A stretch of 64,000 nucleotides of DNA. Source: an uncultured Lachnospiraceae bacterium (GTDB lineage: Bacteria; Bacillota; Clostridia; Lachnospirales; Lachnospiraceae). Below the pieces are notes generated by a model, which saw only the letters and a program-made list of their open reading frames with translations, made no database searches and was not told where the DNA came from. Position numbers and translations under genes: made by a program. Numbering within the stretch: the first letter of the stretch is position 1; every line of letters starts with the position of its first letter. Positions 37,518-47,268 of this stretch are shown piece by piece. The DNA lies in contig CAMVPR010000002.1 of the NCBI GenBank assembly GCA_947169385.1, forward strand, positions 49,867-113,866. Reading direction: 5' to 3'.

Positions 37518-39149
37518 CTATTCTGAAAGACTGGTTTCTCTTATCTTCTTTCTTATTGGGAGGATACGACTTGGTGAAACCGATAACTCGTCATATCCCA
37601 TAGCAAGGAACTCTTTGGTAAGCTTTAAATCAGCTCCTAACTCTCCGCATATGCCTGCCCAGGCTCCGTGTTTATGAGCGGCATCCACAATCATCTTAAG
37701 CATCTTTAGAATTGCGGGATGATGTGGATTATAAAAGTCATCCAGGCTCTGATTCTGCCTGTCTAAAGCAAGCGTATACTGAGTGAGGTCGTTAGTACCG
37801 ACGCTAAAGAAATCAACTTCTTTGGCAAGGTCCTCGGCAATCATAACCGCTGCCGGAGTCTCAATCATAACGCCAAGCTCAATATCTTTATCGTAAGAGA
37901 TGCCGTCATTGTCAAGCTCTTTCTTAACGGAGTCAACAATCTCCTTGATCTTCTTGACTTCCTCAACAGATATAATCATAGGAAACATAATTGATATCTG
38001 ACCGAATGCGCTGGCTCTTAAGATAGCTCGAAGCTGAGTCTTAAATATCTCCGGTCTTGTAAGACAGATTCTAATAGCTCTTAACCCCATAGCAGGATTC
38101 TCCTCCTTAGGAAGCTCAAAATAATCCGCCTGCTTATCGGCTCCGATATCAAGAGTTCTTATAATAACCTTCTTACCCGCAAGTGTCTGTGTCACCTGCT
38201 TATATATCTGGAACTGCTCCTCTTCTGTCGGATAATCGTTAGATCCAAGGTAAATGAATTCTGACCTGAACAACCCGATTCCTCCGGCATCATTCTGAAG
38301 CACCAAACCTAAATCTTTAATGTCACCGATGTTGGCATATAAGTTGATTTTATGACCTTCTAAAGTAACATTATCCTTACCCTTAAGAGTATCTAAAAGA
38401 TTCTTTTTCTTCTCCTCTTCAAGAAGAAGCTTTCTCTTGGCAACCAAGACATCTTCATCCGGATCAACATAAATCTTACTCTCATAGCCGTCCACAATAG
38501 CCATGTGACCATTTACCTCATCAGACAGTGGAACCGGACAACTGATAACAGCAGGAATACCCATTGTCTTAGCTAGAATTGAAGTGTGCGAATTAGCCGA
38601 ACCGTGAACTGTGACAAATGACAGAATCATACTCTTCTCCATCTGTACGGTCTCTGAAGGAGCCAAATCATCCGCAACCACAATCACAGGCTCGTCTGAC
38701 TTGATTCCGCCCGAACTCCCTCCGCAGAGAGCATTAATAATACGCTCGGTTATATCCTTGATATCAGCGGCTCTGCCTCTAAAATACTCTTCTTCCATCT
38801 CCGAGAACATCTTGGCGAAGTTGTCTCCGGTCTGTGCCACTGCATACTCGGCGTTAACATTTTCGGTATCAATAATACCTTCTGCCGACTCGATAAAGTC
38901 TTCGTCATCAACCATGAGTTGGTGAGCCTCAAATATCTCTGCACCCGACTCTCCAACCTCGATAACCGCCTTATCGTATAACGCCTTAAGTTCTTCTATA
39001 GCCTTGTCTCTCGCCTCTTTATAGCGCGCTTTCTCAGCCTCGGTATCCTCAACTTTAACACGCTTTACAGATTGCATTTCCTTCTTGTAAATGTATAACG
39101 GTCCGATTGCAATTCCCTCAAAAACAGACTTACCTTCATAAATCGTCAT
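37518..39149 (-). CDS. ptsI: PTS enzyme I (phosphoenolpyruvate-protein phosphotransferase)
   Basis: VTVHGSANSHTSILAKTMGIPAVI (active-site His region), IGLFRSEFIYLG, GADKQADYF, DFFSVGTNDLTQYTLALDRQN. ATG 39149 behind GGAGG. Confidence 0.95.
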   Translation of the reverse strand: MTIYEGKSVFEGIAIGPLYIYKKEMQSVKRVKVEDTEAEKARYKEARDKAIEELKALYDKAVIEVGESGAEIFEAHQLMVDDEDFIESAEGIIDTENVNAEYAVAQTGDNFAKMFSEMEEEYFRGRAADIKDITERIINALCGGSSGGIKSDEPVIVVADDLAPSETVQMEKSMILSFVTVHGSANSHTSILAKTMGIPAVISCPVPLSDEVNGHMAIVDGYESKIYVDPDEDVLVAKRKLLLEEEKKKNLLDTLKGKDNVTLEGHKINLYANIGDIKDLGLVLQNDAGGIGLFRSEFIYLGSNDYPTEEEQFQIYKQVTQTLAGKKVIIRTLDIGADKQADYFELPKEENPAMGLRAIRICLTRPEIFKTQLRAILRASAFGQISIMFPMIISVEEVKKIKEIVDSVKKELDNDGISYDKDIELGVMIETPAAVMIAEDLAKEVDFFSVGTNDLTQYTLALDRQNQSLDDFYNPHHPAILKMLKMIVDAAHKHGAWAGICGELGADLKLTKEFLAMGYDELSVSPSRILPIRKKIRETSLSE

Positions 39150-39166
39150 AACTAACCACCTCCCGG

Positions 39167-40042
39167 TCATCCTAAATCAGAAGCATCAATAGCTAACTTG
39201 ATGCATCCCATAATCCCCTGGTCATCATTAAGGCCGGCAGGAATTATATAATTATCTATATCATCAAGCTCTTTGGTAGAAAGATACCCGTTAAGATTCT
39301 CTAAAACCTTCTTCCTTATAAGCGGGAAAAGCTGCTCCTGATGCATAACGCCGCCACCAAGTATTATCTTCTTAGGACTTATTGTTAAGATAATATTGGC
39401 TAATGCCTGAGCGATATAGAAGCTCTCTATCTCCCACACTTCGTCCTTGTCAACAAGGTCTTTAGCAGGCTTACCCCATCTATCTTCAATCGCCGGTCCA
39501 CTTGCCAATCCCTCTAAACAATTCTTATGAAAAGGGCATCTTCCGGCAAATGTATCCGCTTCGTGTCTGATAAGTTTCATATGTCCAAGTTCCGGATGAA
39601 GCATACCGTGGACAAGATTACCACCGGATAGCACTCCGCCACCTACTCCGGTTCCGATTGTTATATATAACGCATCAGTAAGTCCTTTAGCCGCACCCCA
39701 TGTAACTTCACCGAGAAGAGAGCCGTTGACATCAGTGTCAAATCCAATAGGAACATTAAGTGCCTCTTGCATGACACCGACAATGTCGTATCCTATCCAC
39801 GGAGTCTTCGGAGTCTTTAGTATATGTCCGAAATCCTTAGACGATCTGTCAACATCTATCGGTCCAAAGCAAGCTATTCCAAGAGCACTTATATTCTTGT
39901 CCTTAAAGTACTCAATGATAGCAGGAATTGTCTCATCAGGTGTCTTAGTTGGAATAGAAACCTGATCAGATATTCTACCATTCTCATCACCTATAGCGCA
40001 TACCATCTTGGTACCGCCGGCTTCTAAAGCTCCATATATCAT
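39167..40042 (-). CDS. ROK-family fructokinase
   Basis: MIYGALEAGGTKMVCAIGDENGRI (ScrK-type ROK N-terminus), GTGVGGGVLSGGNLVHG, HPELGHM, CxFHxxCLEGLASG. Confidence 0.87.
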   Translation of the reverse strand: MIYGALEAGGTKMVCAIGDENGRISDQVSIPTKTPDETIPAIIEYFKDKNISALGIACFGPIDVDRSSKDFGHILKTPKTPWIGYDIVGVMQEALNVPIGFDTDVNGSLLGEVTWGAAKGLTDALYITIGTGVGGGVLSGGNLVHGMLHPELGHMKLIRHEADTFAGRCPFHKNCLEGLASGPAIEDRWGKPAKDLVDKDEVWEIESFYIAQALANIILTISPKKIILGGGVMHQEQLFPLIRKKVLENLNGYLSTKELDDIDNYIIPAGLNDDQGIMGCIKLAIDASDLG

Positions 40043-40105
40043 ACTACACCTCCATTATATATGAGCCGGAGCTTTTCATAATGAAAAGCTCCGACATTAC
40101 TGTTA

Positions 40106-40363
40106 TTAGAAATTAGCTTTCATGAAAGCTTCGATAGCAGCACATGCAGCATCCTCATCATCACCTTCAACAGTGATTGTAACTTCATCTCCTTTAACGA
40201 TTCCCATACCCATGAGTTTCATTAAAGATGTAGCCTTGGCACTCTTCTCACCTTTAATAAATGTAATCGTGCTCGTAAACTTCTTAGCCTCCTGAACAAG
40301 CAATCCTGCAGGGCGTGCGTGAATACCTACTTCATCTGTAATAACATACTTGAACTCTTTCAT
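40106..40363 (-). CDS. ptsH: PTS phosphocarrier protein HPr
   Basis: DEVGIHARPAGLLVQEAKKF (active His); SAKATSLMKLMGMGI. Confidence 0.94.
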   Translation of the reverse strand: MKEFKYVITDEVGIHARPAGLLVQEAKKFTSTITFIKGEKSAKATSLMKLMGMGIVKGDEVTITVEGDDEDAACAAIEAFMKANF

Positions 40364-40400
40364 AATGATGTACCTCCTATAATATAATATTTTATGTTCA

Positions 40401-42290
40401 TCAAATCTTTACGTTACTATAATCATCTGAGTTGGTTAACAAGACAACTACTGTGTCCGGCTTACCAGCCTCTTTTATCTTAGCGATATCAAACTCCATA
40501 ATCTTATCGCCCTTCTTAACCTGATCACCCTCTGATACAAGAGTGTTAAATCCCTCTCCGTTCATCTCGACCGTATCAATACCTACGTGAATCAGGAGTT
40601 CCATATCCTCAGCTCCGGTAATTCCGATTGCGTGCTTACTGTCAGCTACAGAACTAATCTCTCCATCCATAGGAGCATAGACAACACCCTCTTCAGGCTT
40701 AATTCCTACGCCTTTGCCCAACACACCGGATGCAAATGTATCATCTTCAATCTTGGTGTATGGAATAATCTCGCCCTTAACAGGCTGCATAATCTCGCCT
40801 GCTGAACAGCTTATTACAACATTTGAAAGATAATCCTTGTCATCTGCCTCTACTTTATTGTCATCTGTCTCAGGCTCCTCTTCCTTCCAAACAAAGAGTG
40901 TAAGTGCAAATGCAACACCACCTGAGATTAAGAGAAGAATTGTGTAGATACCTGCGTTGTTGATTGTCAAGTATCCAGGAATACCTGTAACACCGTAAGC
41001 TGTAGCTCCAATCTTAGTGATTGCGCCAAAGCAAGCACCGCAAGCAGCACCGATCATACCACATACAAATGGCTTCATGAAACGGAAGTTAACACCGAAG
41101 ATCGCAGGCTCTGTAATACCAAGTGAAGCTGACATTGCTGATGGAATTGCAACTGTCTTAAGCTTAGCCTGATGACACTTAATACCTACAGCAAGGCAGG
41201 CACCAAACTGTGCGAAGTTAGCTGCTGATGCGATTGGCATCCATGTATTAAGTCCGGTTGACGAAAGCATTCCGGCCTCAATAACATTATACATGTGGTG
41301 AAGTCCCATGACAACCGTAGCCGGGTAAATAGCACCCATAAGCATTGCTCCCGGTGGGAACTGAACCAACCACTCTGCTCCCTTTAATACGTAGTTCTCT
41401 AATGTTGCAAATATAGGTCCGATAACTACAAATGTGAAAAGTCCTGTTGTAAACACTGTTGTGATTGGCACTACGAAAAGGTCAATCATCTCATTTACAT
41501 GGTCGTGCAGCCATTTCTCAATCTTACTCATAAACCACACAGCTATCATGACGGGGATTACATGTCCTTGATATCCATGCCTTGATATCGATCCCAAGAC
41601 ATAATCGCCTATATGAATGTTACCAAAGAGATTCCAGGTTGGAATCTTGCCGTCCGTCACTCCGAAGAATCCGTTGATAGCATCCTCACTACCTACGTTC
41701 CATCCGTTAAGAAGTCCTGTATGAACCATCATAAGACCGATAACCGCCGCAAGGAAGATATTGCCGCCGAATACTCTGGCTGCACTTACCGCAACGATTA
41801 CAGGTAAGAATGCAAATGCTGTGTTGGCAACCATATCTAAGAATGCGTACCAATCTGTACTTGCAAACGATGGAATAGCCTTACCAAGTGCCTCGACAAC
41901 ACCCATCATCAAACCTGATGCAACGATAGCAGGAAGTATTGGAACGAACACATCTCCGACCGATTTGAGTGCTCTCTTCCATGCAGGTTGTTTAGCTGCG
42001 GCAGCTGCCTTGACATCATCCTTGGTTGCTGCTGTCATTCCCGTAACAGCCAAGAACTCATCATAAACCTTATTAACCGTTCCGGTTCCGATGATAAGCT
42101 GAAGCTGTCCGTTACTCTCAAACATTCCCTTCACGCCGTCGACATTTTCTAACTTCTTCTTGTCGAGTTTAGCGTTGTCCTTAATTACTAATCTTAATCT
42201 TGTAGCACAATGTGCTGCAGATGCGACGTTCTCTCTTCCACCGATCAGAGAAACAATCTCCTCAGCACACTTTCTGTAGTTCAGTGCCAT
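40401..42290 (-). CDS. scrA: PTS EIIBCA component, sucrose (ScrA)-type
   Basis: EIIB HCATRLRLVIKDN and GTGTVNKVYDEF; EIIC core (LGITEPAIFGVNFRFMKPFVCGMIG); EIIA MELLIHVGIDTVEMNGEGF. Confidence 0.88.
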   Translation of the reverse strand: MALNYRKCAEEIVSLIGGRENVASAAHCATRLRLVIKDNAKLDKKKLENVDGVKGMFESNGQLQLIIGTGTVNKVYDEFLAVTGMTAATKDDVKAAAAAKQPAWKRALKSVGDVFVPILPAIVASGLMMGVVEALGKAIPSFASTDWYAFLDMVANTAFAFLPVIVAVSAARVFGGNIFLAAVIGLMMVHTGLLNGWNVGSEDAINGFFGVTDGKIPTWNLFGNIHIGDYVLGSISRHGYQGHVIPVMIAVWFMSKIEKWLHDHVNEMIDLFVVPITTVFTTGLFTFVVIGPIFATLENYVLKGAEWLVQFPPGAMLMGAIYPATVVMGLHHMYNVIEAGMLSSTGLNTWMPIASAANFAQFGACLAVGIKCHQAKLKTVAIPSAMSASLGITEPAIFGVNFRFMKPFVCGMIGAACGACFGAITKIGATAYGVTGIPGYLTINNAGIYTILLLISGGVAFALTLFVWKEEEPETDDNKVEADDKDYLSNVVISCSAGEIMQPVKGEIIPYTKIEDDTFASGVLGKGVGIKPEEGVVYAPMDGEISSVADSKHAIGITGAEDMELLIHVGIDTVEMNGEGFNTLVSEGDQVKKGDKIMEFDIAKIKEAGKPDTVVVLLTNSDDYSNVKI

Positions 42291-42374
42291 ATAAGTGGCC
42301 TCCTTTCATTTGTAAAAAAAATTGATTGACTAAGTGTTAATGGCTAGTCTTTCTAAGTTGGTTTGTAACTGAAT

Positions 42375-42388
42375 TGAAATCGTTTTCA
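42375..42388. promoter_or_regulatory. LacI/CcpA-type operator upstream of EIIBCA
   Basis: TGAAATCGTTTTCA, central CG palindrome; fits the cre pattern TGWAANCGNTNWCA. Confidence 0.72.
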
Positions 42389-42455
42389 TTGTAGTTTCAT
42401 AATAACACCCCTAAGGGTGTTTGTCAACAGATATTTTATTAAAAACTACATCTTT

Positions 42456-43271
42456 TTATAAGCTTAATTCGGCAAATGCTTTCGCCAATCCATCGTCCTC
42501 TACTCTAGGACATATAACATCTGCTATCTCCTTTAGAGCATTGGCTCCGTTATCCATACACACGGAGGTTCCAACTGTCTCAATCATCTCTAAATCGTTC
42601 ATACTGTCGCCGAATCCTATAGTGTCTTCTAATCTTAAGTTATAGTACTCTGCAACCTTTATGATTCCACGTCCCTTGTCAAATGCCTTGTTGACGAGCT
42701 CACCGTTTATGCAGTTGTGTTCCTTGACTTCCTGAATCACGAAGTTGAATTCATCAGAGAGAGCACTCTTAGCTTCATCAAGTTGTGAGATATCGTTACA
42801 CATAACTACTATCTTGTATATTGGACTACCGTTGTATTCACTCATTTTCCTGATTCCAAGATTCTCAGCTAACGCCTTCCTCCATCGTTCTATCTCTGAA
42901 TTGCCCTCCGGACCGCTCTTAATAAAATCACTGATGTTGTCATCACCCCACGAACCATCCTTAGCTTCGATAGTACAGAAGACTCCGTTTCTGTGAAGAA
43001 TATCAAGCGCCTTATCTCTTGTGTCATCAGACATCGGGTTGTCATATAAAACAGTGTCTCCTACAGTAATGTAACCGCCGCTGCTTCCTACAACTCCGTC
43101 GAAATCATATACCAAAAGCGGCTTTAACATATCTAAGTTTCTGCCGGTACATAGAAACACTTTATTGCCCTTAGCCTGTGTCCTACGAATTGCATCAAGA
43201 GCACTCTTAGGAGGAGTGTTCTCACCGGCAACCGTCAATGTTCCGTCTATATCTAAAAATATCAGTTTCAT
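42456..43271 (-). CDS. HAD-superfamily Cof-type hydrolase (sugar phosphatase-like)
   Basis: KLIFLDIDGTLTVAGENTPPKSALDAIRRTQAKGNKVFLCTGR; DTIGFGDSMNDLEMIETVG. Confidence 0.9.
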   Translation of the reverse strand: MKLIFLDIDGTLTVAGENTPPKSALDAIRRTQAKGNKVFLCTGRNLDMLKPLLVYDFDGVVGSSGGYITVGDTVLYDNPMSDDTRDKALDILHRNGVFCTIEAKDGSWGDDNISDFIKSGPEGNSEIERWRKALAENLGIRKMSEYNGSPIYKIVVMCNDISQLDEAKSALSDEFNFVIQEVKEHNCINGELVNKAFDKGRGIIKVAEYYNLRLEDTIGFGDSMNDLEMIETVGTSVCMDNGANALKEIADVICPRVEDDGLAKAFAELSL

Positions 43272-43273
43272 GA

Positions 43274-44257
43274 TTATATCGATCTCCTTTCAATAATCTC
43301 GTATCCCATCTTGGTCTGGCTGATAGGATAATCATCTGATCTGATCATCGAAGTGAGTAATTGTACTGCTGTCTTGCCGCATTCTTCAAAATAGAGTCTC
43401 ACGGTTGTCAGTTCCGGAGTGACTACCTTTCCGGCCAAACTATTACCGATAGCGGCAATTGAGATATCCTTAGGAATCTTGATATTATGCTCCTTCATAG
43501 CTTGCATAGCACCAATCGCCATGGTATCTGTAGCACAAAGTACTCCATCGATCTTGTTCTTCTTATTCTTCAAAAGCTTGTTCATAGCGTTATATCCGTC
43601 GCTTACTTCAAATCCTTCCGATATAACATAACTTAAGTCATCAGGATTGCCTCCATCATTTGCAATAGCTTTCAAAACACCTTTCTTACGCTCTATTCCA
43701 ACTGCAGGATCGCTCTCGGGCGCGCCTATATATGCAAGGTTCTTGCGCTTTTTAAGCATCAACGTAGCAAGATCTTTCATCGCATTGAAATCATCATAGT
43801 AAATGCATGACACGCCCTTAAACGCCTGTCCCATAACAACAATCGGAATATCACACTGAGCTATTGTATTCTTAAGATGCGGAGTCATACAAGTTCCCAT
43901 CAGGATAATCCCTTCCATTCTGTTTAGCTGCATTGTCTTAATGTAGTTGACTTCACACTCAGGATCCCCCTCTGTAATTCCAAGGATTAAAGTGTAATCA
44001 TTTACCTGAAGCTCGCCTGCAATCCCGTGCATAACCTGAGAAAGCGAGTCTGAGTGAATCTTAGGAACGATAACTCCGATCTGCCCGCTCTTGCCGGTAC
44101 GCATACTGTGAGCAGTCTGATTAGGAGTGTATCCGTATTTCTCAACTACTTTTCTAATTATCTCCTGCTTGTCCTTGCCCAATGAGCCGCCGTTAAAATA
44201 TCTGCTAACGGCCGCGGATGAAACACCTGCTTCTTTAGCTATATCTTTAATTGTCAT
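43274..44257 (-). CDS. LacI-family transcriptional regulator
   Basis: MTIKDIAKEAGVSSAAVSRYFNGGSLGKDKQEIIRKVVEKYGYTPNQTAHSMRTGKSGQIGVIVP. Confidence 0.94.
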   Translation of the reverse strand: MTIKDIAKEAGVSSAAVSRYFNGGSLGKDKQEIIRKVVEKYGYTPNQTAHSMRTGKSGQIGVIVPKIHSDSLSQVMHGIAGELQVNDYTLILGITEGDPECEVNYIKTMQLNRMEGIILMGTCMTPHLKNTIAQCDIPIVVMGQAFKGVSCIYYDDFNAMKDLATLMLKKRKNLAYIGAPESDPAVGIERKKGVLKAIANDGGNPDDLSYVISEGFEVSDGYNAMNKLLKNKKNKIDGVLCATDTMAIGAMQAMKEHNIKIPKDISIAAIGNSLAGKVVTPELTTVRLYFEECGKTAVQLLTSMIRSDDYPISQTKMGYEIIERRSI

Positions 44258-44276
44258 AGCATTTCTCCTCGTCTAA

Positions 44277-46127
44277 TTATGAAAATGTTGTCAGCAACCA
44301 TCTAAACTCATAGCCCGCTAAATTAACTCCGCTTGCCTTGATTTCTTCGCCTGTAACAATGTCTTTATACTTCTCTTCTTCATTTATCCAGGCAATTTCT
44401 AAAGAGTCGTTAAAGTTAAAAAGTGCTATAAGCTTCTGTCCTTTATAATATCTTCCTATACCTAAAACGTGATCGTTATAAGTCTCGACAATCCATGTAT
44501 CTGCATGGCTTTCGAAGACTCTGTTCTTAGATCTTAAATCAGTAAGCTTCTTAAGGCCTGTGTAGAGCATCTCTTCTACACTGCCTTTTACATTGCGTTT
44601 CTTAGCCTTGTCCCAGTCAAAATCTCCTCTGTGAAGATAACGGCTGTCATCCGCTTTATCCGGGTCATTATGATAATCATAATCGTTAAGCTGACCTATC
44701 TCATCTCCGCTATATAAAACCGGAATACCACTCTGTGTAAGTAAGAAAGCATGTAGCATCATATCAAGATTGATGGCTTTTTTAAGGTTATTTTTATCAT
44801 TTGCAAATGATGCTGATTCGATTCCACAAAGTGAGGCTGTTGTTCCGCAAAGCCTTGCATCCTTGAGCTTTGGGTCGTCATTATATAACTCGCCTCTTCC
44901 CGCTCCGTCGAATACCTTACCGGTCAGATAGTCATTTAAAAACTTCTTGTGGTCAGCTTCATTTATCCCGTAATTCTTAAGATAATCGTAGTCAAGTCCC
45001 CAACCGATATCGTCGTGACATCTTAAATAATTAAGGAAAACATACTCCTTAGGAAGCGCAAAAACCGTTCCAAGCTGGTGTTTCATAAGGCGTACATCCT
45101 TGGTCGCAACCGTGTGCCAGGTGCTTGCCATAGTAGTAACATTATATAACATGTGGCACTCAGGTTTATCAATCGTTCCAAAATAAGGAACAACCTTAGA
45201 AGGCTCCATAACTACCTCACCTAAAAGCAAAGTTCCGGGACATACTATCTCGCAAGCTATCCTCATAATGCGAACGAGAGTGTGAACCTCAGGAAGATTT
45301 CTGCAGGTGGTGTGAAGTTCCTTCCAGATATATGGAACCGCATCAAGCCTTATAATATCTACACCCTGATTGCACAGAAAAAGCATATTCTCTGTCATGT
45401 CATTGAACACAGTCGGATTGTGATAATTAAGATCCCACTGATATGGGTAAAATGAAGTCATGACATGCTTACCTACTTCAGGACAGTAGGTGAAATTCCC
45501 CGGCGCCGTTGTAGGAAAAACTTCAGGGACCGTCTTCTCATATTCATCCGGAATCGTTCTGTCATCATAGAAGAAATATCTGTCCTGGTATTCCTTGATT
45601 CCTTCCTTGGCTTTCTTAGCCCATTCATGCTCACTGCTTGTGTGATTCATTACAAAATCAAGACACACGCTTATACCTCTCTCGTGACAGGCGGCAGTAA
45701 GCTCGGCGAGGTCCTTCATGGTTCCAAGTCTCTCATCGACTGTTCTAAAATCTTCTACCGCATATCCTCCGTCGCTCTTACCCTTAGGAGTCTTAAGAAG
45801 CGGCATCAAATGAAGGTAGTTAACCTTACATTCCTCAATATAATCAAGGTGCTTCTTAACACCTTTTAGGTTGCCGGCAAAACAGTTGGTGTACATAAGC
45901 ATTCCAAGCATCTCATTGCCTGTAAACCAATCATCAACAACGCTCTTGCCCTCATCCCAATCCTTTAATTCCTTGCTTCTTAGCTGATACATTGAATGTA
46001 ACATGCTTAAAAAATAAGCAAATGCATCGTAGTCATTATTATAAATCATTGCGTAAAGCCACTTAAGCTCGTCATAGCGCTCTTTAAGCCGCTCTTTAAA
46101 AGTATCGTCCCATTCTTCTTTTATCAT
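44277..46127 (-). CDS. Amylosucrase-family (GH13_4-like) glycoside hydrolase/transglucosidase
   Basis: VNYLHLMPLLKTPKGKSDGGYAVEDFRTVDERLGTMKDL, SVCLDFVMNHTSSEHEWAKKA, EVFPTTAPGNFT, VDIIRLDAVPYIWKELHTTCRNLPEVH, NYLRCHDDIGWGLD, SGIPVLYSGDEIGQLNDYDY: pattern of amylosucrase and sucrose hydrolase. Confidence 0.88.
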   Translation of the reverse strand: MIKEEWDDTFKERLKERYDELKWLYAMIYNNDYDAFAYFLSMLHSMYQLRSKELKDWDEGKSVVDDWFTGNEMLGMLMYTNCFAGNLKGVKKHLDYIEECKVNYLHLMPLLKTPKGKSDGGYAVEDFRTVDERLGTMKDLAELTAACHERGISVCLDFVMNHTSSEHEWAKKAKEGIKEYQDRYFFYDDRTIPDEYEKTVPEVFPTTAPGNFTYCPEVGKHVMTSFYPYQWDLNYHNPTVFNDMTENMLFLCNQGVDIIRLDAVPYIWKELHTTCRNLPEVHTLVRIMRIACEIVCPGTLLLGEVVMEPSKVVPYFGTIDKPECHMLYNVTTMASTWHTVATKDVRLMKHQLGTVFALPKEYVFLNYLRCHDDIGWGLDYDYLKNYGINEADHKKFLNDYLTGKVFDGAGRGELYNDDPKLKDARLCGTTASLCGIESASFANDKNNLKKAINLDMMLHAFLLTQSGIPVLYSGDEIGQLNDYDYHNDPDKADDSRYLHRGDFDWDKAKKRNVKGSVEEMLYTGLKKLTDLRSKNRVFESHADTWIVETYNDHVLGIGRYYKGQKLIALFNFNDSLEIAWINEEEKYKDIVTGEEIKASGVNLAGYEFRWLLTTFS

Positions 46128-46168
46128 TTTACATCTCCTATCAAAAAAATAGACACGTGCAACAATAA

Positions 46169-46182
46169 TGTAAACGATTTCA
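46169..46182. promoter_or_regulatory. LacI/CcpA-type operator upstream of the GH13 gene
   Basis: TGTAAACGATTTCA; same pattern as the site at 42375. Confidence 0.72.
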
Positions 46183-46230
46183 ATATTATTATAAATCTAT
46201 CTTTTCAATATTTCAAGCCTTAAATAAAAA

Positions 46231-46310
46231 TAAGTACCCAGTGGGGACAGTCCACTTTGGGTACTTAGCAAAATAACTACCCAGTGGAGAATGTTCCCAC
46301 TGGATAGCTA
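46231..46310. repeat. Two adjacent family D palindromes
   Basis: TAAGTACCCAGTGGGGACAGTCCACTTTGGGTACTTA and TAACTACCCAGTGGAGAATGTTCCCACTGGATAGCTA. Confidence 0.85.
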
Positions 46311-46320
46311 GCGTTTTATG

Positions 46321-47217
46321 TCAACCGTATTTTTTCATTTCCTTGATGAATTTCTTGGCGATGTCACTCAACTTGATGTCCGATCTCTTGATATATCCTA
46401 TCCTCATCTTCTCGTCGGATTGAAGTGGAATCGCTGTATAACCCTCTCCGTTAAGCTCTTCACAGATTACTCCCGAACATAGCGTAAAACCGTCAAGAAG
46501 CGTCATCATGTTAAGCGCTGTAGCTCTGTCATTAACATGGATAATCTTCTTATAAGGATAGGTACTCAAAACCTCTTCTGCATAATAAAACGAATTCTTC
46601 GCGCCCTGGTCAAACGACAGACAAGGATACTCTTCAAGTTCCTTAAAAGATATGCTCTCCTTACCGGCCAAAGGATGATCGTTAGCCGTATAAACATAAG
46701 TATCACAAGTAAAAAGCTCTGTAAATACAAGGTTGTTCTCCTTAAGATCCTTGGTTATAACCTTCTCGTTAAAGTCATCAAGATAGAGAATTCCAAGCTC
46801 ACTACGCATATTCTTGACGTCCTCGATGACCTCATGAGTTCTGGTCTCATATATCGCACAGTCATACTCCTCAATTCCGACCTTTCTTAAAGTCTTAGAG
46901 AATGCCTCTACGGCAAATGTATAATGCTGCGAAGAAACATAGAACTTCTTGTCACTCTCCGGCTTGTCTAGATAGTGATTCTCCATCAGCTGATACTGCT
47001 CTAATATCTGCCTTAAATATCCTATAAGCTCCCTGCCGTCGACAGTAAGCTCAATACCTCTGTTACTTCTTGAAAAAATAGTAATATTAAGTTCCTTCTC
47101 AAGCTCCTTAATACTTCCGGACAGACTAGGCTGTGAGATAAACAAAGCCTTCGCTGCCTCGTTCATCGACCCTCTCTCCGCAATCTCAATAACGTACTTC
47201 ATCTGTTGAATTGTCAT
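46321..47217 (-). CDS. LysR-family transcriptional regulator
   Basis: MTIQQMKYVIEIAERGSMNEAAKALFISQPSLSGSIKELEKELNITIFSRSNRGIELT. ATG 47217 behind GGGAGG. Confidence 0.94.
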   Translation of the reverse strand: MTIQQMKYVIEIAERGSMNEAAKALFISQPSLSGSIKELEKELNITIFSRSNRGIELTVDGRELIGYLRQILEQYQLMENHYLDKPESDKKFYVSSQHYTFAVEAFSKTLRKVGIEEYDCAIYETRTHEVIEDVKNMRSELGILYLDDFNEKVITKDLKENNLVFTELFTCDTYVYTANDHPLAGKESISFKELEEYPCLSFDQGAKNSFYYAEEVLSTYPYKKIIHVNDRATALNMMTLLDGFTLCSGVICEELNGEGYTAIPLQSDEKMRIGYIKRSDIKLSDIAKKFIKEMKKYG

Positions 47218-47268
47218 GTAAGTACCTCCCAAAATCAAATGCTAGTCAATTCTAGCACATATAATATG

